Positions 55,219 to 64,000 of a stretch of 64,000 bases of DNA are shown piece after piece. Position 1 is the stretch's first letter, and each line of letters begins with the position of its first letter. The notes beneath the pieces were generated by a model. It saw only the letters and a list, made by a program, of their open reading frames with translations, made no database searches and was not told the DNA's origin. The stretch is taken from contig WSYH01001235.1 in NCBI GenBank assembly GCA_036426205.1, forward strand, positions 1 through 64,000. Reading direction: 5' to 3'. Source of the stretch: Ascaphus truei (taxonomy: Eukaryota; Chordata; Amphibia; Anura; Ascaphidae). The position numbers and the translations under genes are program-made.

Positions 55219-58200
55219 CTGAAGGAATAAATGAGGAGATTCAGAACTAGAGGCGCACGGACTGGTTAAACACATTCGCAAACCATGTTTGACTTGCACA
55301 AAGAATGCAACTAGTCCAGTTCAGAGCATGAAGAAATGTGGTGCCATTAAGCTCCAGAAACAAAGAAAAAAGCCCTCACAAAGAGTGATGTATCCCGTCT
55401 TGAGTGCACGTCGCCCCAACACCCTGGGGTAGAAGCTGCCCAAATAAAGATAACTGAACATCGCTCCACATTTTAGATCAATGTTTGGATCCTAATTTTG
55501 GACCTGATCAAGGACCAAAATGAGGACCGAAACGTTGAACTAAAATGTTTCTTTTAAATAAATACAATATTGTTTCTGTACAAGACCAGTGGAGTCCCGT
55601 TCATCTTAATTTCACCATTAAGCCTGCCACGTGTCTGAAGGAAAAAAATTGATTGTTTTAGTTGACGTTAGAAGGAAAAAGGGCAAAAGTGATATTCAGC
55701 AATTGTGCATACGGCAGAGTACTTATTCACAGAGTGAGGAGAAAAGACTCAAAAAGGATAGTGAAGACCATTAACAGTGCAAAATAAAGCAACAGATCTG
55801 CTTATGGGTTTGGTCCACACAATCTGTTTGGTTCAAAGCAAAGTAATTGATATTACAAAGAAGAAAAAAAAACTATTCCAAGCAGAGTGCTCATTTAGTC
55901 CTCTCTAAATAATTGTATTTGCAAAGCAGTGTGCACGCTTTCCGGGAAAAAGCATGATACGAAATGGAACTGCAACTGTTCTTGTTGTCATGCTGTATTC
56001 AATGATTTTGATGCTTCCGTAATTAGAAGTTTAGCATTAGGTACTCACTGGCAAATAGGAATGTAGACATGGTGGCAGGCACTCCAGGACTTGAGAAAGG
56101 CTTCCTGGGGAGCCGAAGTGTTGACATATTGCAATAAATATTTTTCACTTTTTCAATAAGTCCTGGAATTCCTGCTACCATCTTCCTTTATCCCTCAATC
56201 GTTTTGCAGTCAATGCACCCGGGCAGTATTCCAGTCTCGCTGGAGTGGCACTAAAACCAATGAGATATAGAGATATGAAGCATGAGATCTGCAGAGCTGA
56301 ATGAACAGAGTTGGTTCCCGGAGCTGAAATGACCTGCTTTCTGAGATCGTGAGCTCCGTAGATGCTGCCGGTTCTTCAGAACACTTCAATCGTCGCGGCT
56401 TCCTATTGACTCGACTTAGAATGCCATTTTATTTCCCCAGCAGGGGACAGTACCGGAGGCACCTTCAGAAGTATCTCAGGAAGCAGAGCCCACGACCCGC
56501 ACGCGCACGCCCCTCCCTCCCGGAGCTGAAATTAACATGGTTCAGCTCTGGGGAAATTAACACGGTTCACCTCTGACAGAGGTACCTGCCAGAGTTGGAA
56601 GACACCTTATACAGTGTCATTGAAGTAAATGGGCTTTAAGGTGCTTTCCAGCGCTGCAAGGTGTTTTAGGTCACAGTCCAAATATGGGCCTAAATGCACA
56701 AGCAGAAGCGTTATATCTGGATAGATATTTTGATATTGCAACTTTTAGAAGATTTGCGAAAGATTTAATTGCTTAACCACAGATAAACAAACAAGTTATG
56801 GTCATTACAAAGTGACAAAAAACATTCATTAACCGCACAGCACTCTTACAGACCAGCTGGGAGTAAAAATTCCACAAAGGATTAACACAGCCGCGGTCAC
56901 TGCTTCTGAATGGGAATCCCGCTGTGCCAATCCTAATGGGCCGCCACCAGTGTGTAAGATCTGCGCAGAGAGACGAGGTCCCTCTCGCTGTCTAGGATTA
57001 ACTTCGCAGAAGTCCCATTCAGAGGCATTACTGGCCTTGCGAGGGAGCTGCGAGCGGGCTCCGTCCATCAGCAGTTTTCCACGCACCCACAAACAAAAAG
57101 TACATAGTGCCAGATCTGTACTAATAGACAGCCGTCCCCAGCTTTGGATCCCAGTGTAAGTATGGTTACTGATCATGCATTGTGAAGCCGCTTGTGGCTA
57201 CAAACCAGGTACACACTAAGTTTGTACACACACTGGTTTTTCTACCCCAGCCAGCTTCAGAATGCAAATAAAACAACAAAAAGCAGCCAAAGCGTTACTT
57301 TAAGCATAGTCTGATTAGTTTATCCTTTACATTGCAGGAGGTACCCGAGTGCCACAGACCGCTGGCATTTCCAGTCATGTGATCGCTTCAGCAGCAATGA
57401 CATGACCGCACCCCCTGCTGGTGGAAGTGGAAGGGGCTCGACTTCCGATTGGAGTGGTCTGCCTGACCATCCCCATAAAGGAGAAAATTGATTTAGATCT
57501 TACCTTCATTTTCTTTTCCTGGGAGGTTCTTCCATGACAGTGCTCACTAAATGAGCTTAACCCATTATCATTGGTGATCACTGCCATGGGGACTACCAGG
57601 AAAAACATTCTTTACAAAATGTTGGTTTTTTTTTTTTTTTTTGGTTGGCTATGTGCGACCACATTTTTAATTGACTGCAGTAAAACAATAAACAGTTGTT
57701 TGTGCTTGGGAGGGTAAAGGATCAGGTGTTCAGCACTGTCAAGTGTGCAGTACAATGTTCACTATACTTTTATGCAGTAAAAAAACAACAGTACAGCCAC
57801 TCCCTGCAGTGTTACTCCTTCGCAGAATATAAGGAAGGGGTTGGATGGCTACACTGGCAGGCACAGAAAGGGAGGGCGTGAGAGGCAATTAAGAAAAACA
57901 TTAGTGGAGGAAGTTAGAGCAGATCTCAGTTTTGTAAATGAAAAACAAGAGAGTGAGAACATTTTTTTTTTTCTATATCACATTAAATTAGCACCATTAG
58001 TGTAATGCGAAAATAATTATGCCAACCGCTGAAACTGTATCTGGCTGTGAATTAGATAATCAGTGTGTGAATGCTTCCCCCCTCATCAGACTTTATGTTT
58101 ATATTTGAACAGAACTGGGCTATGCTGCCGGCAGTTACAATAGCTGGATTTCTTCACTACTGTAGTTCATATAGTAGGTATTTAGAAGCATCTTTTTTTT

Positions 58201-58504
58201 TTGTTAGATCACGTAAGAGTAGTAATTCTAGAACCACTATTAATAATTGAACACTCATTACATAGCGCTTCTTGATCTCTAATAAAAGGGGCCTGTGAAC
58301 TCATCACAAAAACTGCTTAGGAAAACAAAAAAGTTTCCAAGTGTAAAGTATATGATAGTGAGAACCGGGGCTCTATTTTGGGGGTATGGGAAACACAATT
58401 GAAACAAATTAGTTGCTTGTAGTTTATTTTCTTTCCAATAACAATATGGGTTAATGAGTTACACCCTCGAACAAGTGTCCATATGGCAGAAAACTCTTCG
58501 TGAG
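55219..58504. other. Repeat fragments, no supported gene
   Basis: Includes a repeat with ctgatcaagg...gaccgaaacgttg (55504-55540), another with gagaaaggcttcctgggg and gaagtgttgac (56094-56126), a diverged CCAAT-MITE relative (56310-56580) and a poly-T run (57627-57643). A splice-like purine-rich segment (57506-57552, minus strand) has no partner exon. Confidence 0.45.
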
Positions 58505-58507
58505 TAT

Positions 58508-58830
58508 ATAGAGCAGGGGCTGCACAAACTTTTTTCCCTGCGCCCTCATGCCGACGGTATCCTCACTCCCGCGCCCCCCCTCACCCAAGCTCACCTCCGC
58601 TCCGGCGTCATGACGTCACGTTGCCATAGCAACGTGACCTCGCGGCGTCATGAGACGCGGGAAGGACGTCGCCGGAGCCAAGGTAAGTAAAGGCTTACAG
58701 ATACCCTGCAGCTCCCCCGGCACTTAATTGACGTCGGGAAGCGCGTGGGGCGTCTAAACTCCGCGCCCCCCCCCCGCAGGCAGTCTCTTGCCCCCCCCCC
58801 TGGGGGTCGCGCCCCGCTGATAGAGGATAG
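58508..58830. mobile_element. hAT-like GC-rich MITE carrying CRE and RFX-type sites
   Basis: The left end reads caggggctgcacaaac, typical of hAT-type non-autonomous elements; the right end (ccccgctgatag) is degraded. Inside, TGACGTCA (58611-58618) is followed at once by the perfect palindrome GTCACGTTGC CATA GCAACGTGAC (58615-58638). Confidence 0.5.
58620..58633. promoter_or_regulatory. X-box (RFX-type) motif within a MITE
   Basis: GTTGCCATAGCAAC fits the consensus X-box of RFX factors (GTNRCC, 0-3 bases, RGYAAC). It overlaps a palindrome and abuts a CRE. Whether it is bound is unknown. Confidence 0.5.
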
Positions 58831-60478
58831 CGCTTAACACGGTTTTAACTATAGAGTATGCAGAAATGATGTAGATCCCAGCACACATATTACCTCTTAG
58901 CCATGATGTGGCAATCAGAAAAGTTCATAATAGAATAAAGATTGACTCGCATAAAGATAGACTTCCGTTGAATGTAGTCCCATGTAGGATAAGGAAAATC
59001 TCCACTTTGTCTTCACCTGTGGGGTGTAAATACTGTGTGCCAGGCGTAGTAGATAAAGAGCAAGAATAAAAATTGGCAGCAAGCCAGAGCGCCGCACCAC
59101 GAATTTAGACAATTAGTGCAAGAGGGTTAATAAAAAGCGATTTATTGCCGAAATAGGAAGAGCAAAGTTACACTAACAGGTTATGCGCCCCAGCACTTTG
59201 ACAAAGCAGAAAAACACTAACTTCAACTAGGTAGGACAGAAGAAAAAAAGGCAAAAAAAAAAATAATAACTTTGGCTAAATATATTTCTCCGAAATATAG
59301 AAAACTACTAGAGGATTTGACAATGAATTGTGTGACTAGAAAAACAAAAAAACAAAAAAAGTGCGCAATTTAAGATTTTTTGGGGGTGTGGGGGGGGGGG
59401 GGGGAAGAGATTGCTTAACAGGGACTATGACAGCTCTCCTCTTTACCAAAAACACAAGCAAGTAATTTTGGAGGCAAATGTCTCAGAAGATCAGATTGCA
59501 ACTTTCACTCAGCAGCACTGCATACATTTTCATGGGAGTCTGGAATCCAGCATGTGACAATGAGACAGCCATGTAGGAATGAAGCTGCTCCAAACCTCCA
59601 GGCAATATAACAGCCGCCAGAGAAGCTGAACAATACCTGGGAATTCATTTTTCTCCAAACACTGAGAAAATACTACGTTTGGACATACAAGTAGGTAACC
59701 ATTTTTGCAGAGAGAGGGAAACCAATAAAGAAATAGAGAAAAGAAGAAGAAGAAGAAGAAGATGTGCAGTGTCAGTTTAACAGGAAGTGTGCACAGTGCA
59801 GGGGAAGCTGTTGGTGGGGAGTTTAGAATGGGTCCCACCACTGTTCATGCACAAAGCAGCACAATAAGTGCAGACCAGACTGACAGCCGTACAGTACTAC
59901 ACGCGCACACTACACCTTGTCAATTACTCAAAAACGAACTTACAATCAATCAATGAGGTTATGCAAACAGTAGTTGCCGTGACATTTAAAAATAGTGGCA
60001 CTCGAAATCAAGGCAATTTAGGTCTTTTTTTTTTTTATACACAGAAACAGAGATTCCTATCTTTCTTTTTTAAACAGTTCCACCTCAAATTCAACATATA
60101 CAATATGCCCGCAGAGCACATCAAATGTGATCAAGTACCAGTCATTTTATTTAGTAGTTCCATGTGCTAAATAACACATGACATTTCTGTCTCGAGAGCA
60201 TTGTGAAAACATGTGTAAGTAACATGAATTGGGACCGTTCCATTTTCCTTATTGGTTCAGAGGGGGGACTTGCACAACTCAAACAACCGTCAAGTTCCAT
60301 AGACAGCCTGGTCAGAAATGTAAAAACTTTCATAAAAGATCTCACACAAACTAGTCCAAATCATTTTAAGCATTAATCCTGAAAATCTCCCTACAGCAAA
60401 CAAAAAAACAAAACACACAGGAACAGAAAGATTTAAGAAACGTGTACCCAATGTGAACTGTATGGTAGGTTTAGCTGC
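58831..60478. other. No supported gene
   Basis: AT-rich sequence with a poly-G tract (59389-59404) and a GAA run on the + strand (59742-59760). Nothing recognised. Confidence 0.5.
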
Positions 60479-60482
60479 TTAA

Positions 60483-60929
60483 AGCTGCAGTTCAGTCAAT
60501 ATCCTGCATGTGTGTTTTTTTTTAATAAATCAGTTCTGTAGTAAGAAAAAATACTTTTAGCATTTTCTGTTTTAAAAAAAACAACTTTTAAAGACCAATT
60601 TTCTTGTATTCTATTTTAACAGCCATTTGCTAAGACACTGTCCCTTCATGCCTGTCACAAGCCCTGGCACACCCCTTTGTCAGCCCTGCCCTCCCTCTAG
60701 CACATGTCAGTGCAGGATTGCACATGAATATTCATGAGCTTCCACTGACAGACAAGCAGAATATAAACAGATCCCTTCACTAATTATGTCATCAAATTTT
60801 GACCTATCAATAAATGGAGAACTAATTGACCTGCAGCTATACAGTTCTTTAGGTAATTAGAGATTGCACACATAAAACTATTGAAGTAAAAAAATTAATT
60901 AAAAAAAAAAAAAAGACTGAACTGCAGCT
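60483..60929. mobile_element. TTAA-flanked MITE (piggyBac/Kolobok type), copy 2
   Basis: Perfect inverted ends AGCTGCAGTTCAGTC and GACTGAACTGCAGCT, with TTAA on both sides (60479-60482, 60930-60933). 447 bp, no ORF. Same family as 36913-37388, which is more diverged. Confidence 0.88.
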
Positions 60930-60933
60930 TTAA

Positions 60934-63900
60934 TAGGGCTGACCAACTGAACAGGTAACACATATAAACCACTAGGACGTCTAATTGGCTTCCTTAGAAA
61001 AATACCCCTTAAAGTAACTGTGCATCTTCCTTCTCGGGGAACACCGAATTTAATTCAAGCCCATCAGCTTCTATTGTTTATCTATTTGACTACAGATGAT
61101 GGCATACTTGCATTGCAAATAAAGAACAGGTGTCATTCAGCATTGTTTAAGCTATTAAAACATACAGCTGTCCTTAGTACAGTCTTGTTCTCAGAGGGAA
61201 TTGCCCCTTTAAAATGTTACACTGACCCATCTAGCATCTAAAGGGTTAAAGCAGCAGCACCCCCCACCCTCCCTTTTTCTCTGTACGAGGATGGGAAGCA
61301 GAGTGTCCACAGAGCCGAACCATGTTTAATTTCAGCAACGGGGACATCCTTTTTCATGATGTAAACCACCATTGTGACCCCTGAAAGGACAAGAATGTGC
61401 TATTTTCCCCAGTATCTCAGTAACCGCAGGAATCCTGGAGGTGAAAAAAGCAAAATCAGACTGCAGCAGCAGGGGAGGACAGCAGCCACCCAAAAAATGT
61501 GTGCCAATTTATTGGCTTTACTTAAGGAAAAAATGTTTGTCACCCAAGGTATAGATACTGTAGTATATAAAACACTTTCACTAGAAGTGTGGTTAGGAAG
61601 ATCTATCGCTTTACACCCTGTTAGCTACCATTTCATAATGAACGATAGTCCATTATTATTAGGTATACTACCTGTTGAGAATTCTTTACTGATCATGTTA
61701 TATAGAGATTGTGCCATATGTCTAATATTTATTGCTAGGGGTTGATTTTGTCATTCGATTGAATTGTCACTGTCTGAATTTATTATGTCTATGTAATATG
61801 CAAATTGTGGCGATTTCATCAGCCTCATTTGGCACCAATATTCGAGGTGGGTGGCTCCTATCGGCGTCTCCATCTTTTCCTAAGGGGTATAGATCGATGT
61901 GCTTATTGTATTATATAATATTTAGCTTGACGAAGGGGCTTTGACCCCCAAAATGTTATGCTATTAAATAAGGACAACATGAGAAGTTCAAGCTTTTGTT
62001 TAAGCGATATTCATTGAATAGTAGTCGATAATTGTACGTTCTGTGCATCGGGGATCCCGAAACATCCAGTCAGCACCAAGACGTAGTGTTGGCATATTAC
62101 AGAACCGGAGAAGAAGGGCCACACTGTAAAAAGTGACTGTTTTCTGCTGTAAAATATTAACTCGCAACTGTGGAAAGCCAAATGCATGAAAAGCACAAAG
62201 CGATATTTGCTTCTCTACACTCTATCCAGGTATAAACTGTTCCTGTTTTCATGCCTGGAGCCCAACCTACTGCAAACAATACTTAGGGCGTTAGAGTGAC
62301 TGAAAAGCAAAACCTTAATAAAAGCCTTTACGCCTTCCAACACTGTTTTGCACTCAATTTACTGTGGGAGCTGGACTAAGTTTGTTATTTATGGGAAGAA
62401 GGTCATCAAACTGCATCAAGTGGACGTATGGGACTGTTAGGAAAAACTGGTTTTGTGGAAATGTACTTGTGAGCCTTTTTATCTACATTTGTTTCATAAT
62501 AGTTGCAGGCCATGAAGCCTAGAACACAGGCACTTCTAAAAGTCGTTTTCTTCATTTTTCCGTTTCCCTCTGGACGTACGTGGCACAGTATGTCCAGGCC
62601 CTGGCCAGAGAAAGAAACACTATTGACATACTAGGTCTCACATCCGGGTTTTGCTCGTTTCCAGGGAATGACTGGGCTCACCGCTCCGGGTCTGATCGAA
62701 CGCCATTGGATTAAACGCCATTTTCGCTATTGGGAGGTGATCACGGCCATGTAAATCACTCCTAAACAATCACATTATTTTTTTTATGATAATTTTTTTT
62801 TTTTAGGCGTGATGAAATGTTACATTTTTGTTTATAATTGAAATAAGGTATGTGTACAGTATACATGTTCAATGTCTCAGAAGATTTCACTACTGTATCC
62901 AATTATTAAAGTAACCCCTGGATACAAGCAAATTTTCCACCAAGAAAGTATTCTAGAAACAATCTAGGACCCGTGATCCGTCTGGCTCCGCCGGCAGCTA
63001 GCAGAATGCTGCCACATGATCCGGTGGTGTCATTGTCATTTTCTAATGGTGACCCTGTGGCCATATTTGTCATTTTTCTTGGTGTCACATCAGCATAAAG
63101 AAAACCCTACAATTAGCTTGGCCCTAGGAGGACGGGGGACCAGAGATCAGTTATTAAGGACACCCTAGTCCAGATACACACACACACACACAAACACACC
63201 GCAACGGCTGCTTTAATACAACTATTACTTTTTGATACAACTTTACAAAACCAATGCAAGTTTGCTACATCAATGCAACATAAAACAGACACAAGGGAAA
63301 AAGGAATGTATCTGAAGGCGCCTAGAATAACAATTGCTATAAAAAGGATATATGAAAACCAAGCCTGTTGGCTGATGGAACGTAGCTCCTCACGATGTGC
63401 TTTAAAAGAAAGAAAAAGCACAACACATAGCGTAATACTGTAGATGATCGGACAAACAACACTTAAGACAACATATAACAGCTGAGAAACAGTTAGGTGA
63501 AATTATACAATAAAAATATTTAATAACAATTAATAATAATTCATATTATACATGGAGATATAAAAATATGGACAGGTTAAAATGAAATAATGAAATAATG
63601 ACTGAAGTGCTCCGCAGCACCGATGGTGACGGTTGCAATGCCTACTCACCAGATGGAATAGGTAAGCAGGCGGTGGATAATTTAGAGAGTATCCCCTCTC
63701 GTTTCGGTAAGCTGTTTCCTGCTGGCGGCGTCTCCGTTAATGCGTGTGTATCGATCTGCATGCAGGATCTCCCGCGGCACGCTGGGAAGGACGCCCAGAT
63801 GGTTAGGAGCGGCAACAGCTGATTCGGCTCGCCGTCAGCAACAGCAGGCTAGCTGGTTAGCAGCGAACGCAGATTCGGCAATGCGTGGGGGGAATCACCA

Positions 63901-64000
63901 AAGGCCAAGGTGCAGAGTACTGGAATCGCCACCCTACGCGTTTCAAAAGCTCTCTGCTTTCTTCCTCAGGGGTATGTGAAGTAAAAAGTCCAGCAACGTC
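60934..64000. other. Repeat fragments, no supported gene
   Basis: Contains a diverged CCAAT-MITE relative (61320-61440), a repeat with gacgaaggggctttgacccccaaaatgtt (61927-61955), a short CA tract (63177-63192) and, at the right edge, a GC-rich repeat ending with cctacgcgtttc and cttcctcagggg (63932-63972). The open frame from 63598 is part of that repeat. Confidence 0.5.

Noticed and set aside
57375..57608. Minus-strand ORF with a donor-like gaag|gtaaga and EHCHGRTSQEKKMK reading
   Set aside because: No upstream or downstream partner exon and no recognised homology; the surrounding sequence looks repetitive.
63598..63822. ORF starting MTEVLRSTDGDG with a gtaagc after it
   Set aside because: It lies in a GC-rich repeat that ends with the common acgcgtttc/cttcctcagg module, so coding is unlikely.

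Overview
The window looks like one stretch of a large, transposon-rich vertebrate genome, most likely an anuran amphibian. Evidence: spliced vertebrate genes (an HJURP-like gene and a TRAT1-like terminal exon), a tyrosine-recombinase retrotransposon of the Ngaro type, an L2-like LINE, Gypsy fragments, several families of short inverted-repeat elements (MITEs) and long microsatellites. The species cannot be named from the sequence. No prokaryotic features, tRNA or rRNA genes were seen.

Layout. 1-2460: broken Gypsy reverse transcriptase and LTR debris. 1860-15220: large direct duplications whose edges fall in TC and TA microsatellites. They carry three copies of a TRAT1-like last exon on the + strand (8115, 8774 and 14715); two of the copies run into the same LTR. 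9468-12480 is repeated at 20476-23950. The second copies (12.5-15.2 kb and 20.5-23.9 kb) are full of one-base indels, which suggests less polished assembly. 15.2-20.5 kb is repeat sequence inserted between the second copies. 24.0-26.6 kb holds a long palindrome, possible exons of an unidentified minus-strand gene and a MITE. 26.6-29.6 kb is dominated by a 1.7 kb G-rich minisatellite.

30.1-40.2 kb (probably to 55.2 kb) is a minus-strand HJURP-like gene. Its large last exon (30132-31558) carries the conserved mid-domain, and three small upstream exons (36538-36648, 39964-40025, 40115-40169) join in phase with one another. A further exon candidate lies at 55182-55218. At least one exon between 36538 and 31558 was not found, because phases do not match there. 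Introns hold an L2-like LINE, TTAA-flanked MITEs, a Tigger-like MITE and a solo LTR whose target-site duplication overlaps a splice donor. They also hold a roughly 7.8 kb Ngaro-like element (40616-48465) with Gag, RT/RNase H, tyrosine recombinase and SGNH hydrolase regions, all damaged. 48.6-64 kb is mostly repeats and unrecognised non-coding sequence.

How it fits together: the only cellular genes recognised are HJURP (centromeric CENP-A chaperone) and a T-cell adaptor-like terminal exon. The rest of the structure comes from mobile elements, tandem repeats and duplication. Two unresolved gaps (N runs), a duplication flanking one of them and indel-rich duplicate blocks show that parts of the assembly need caution.
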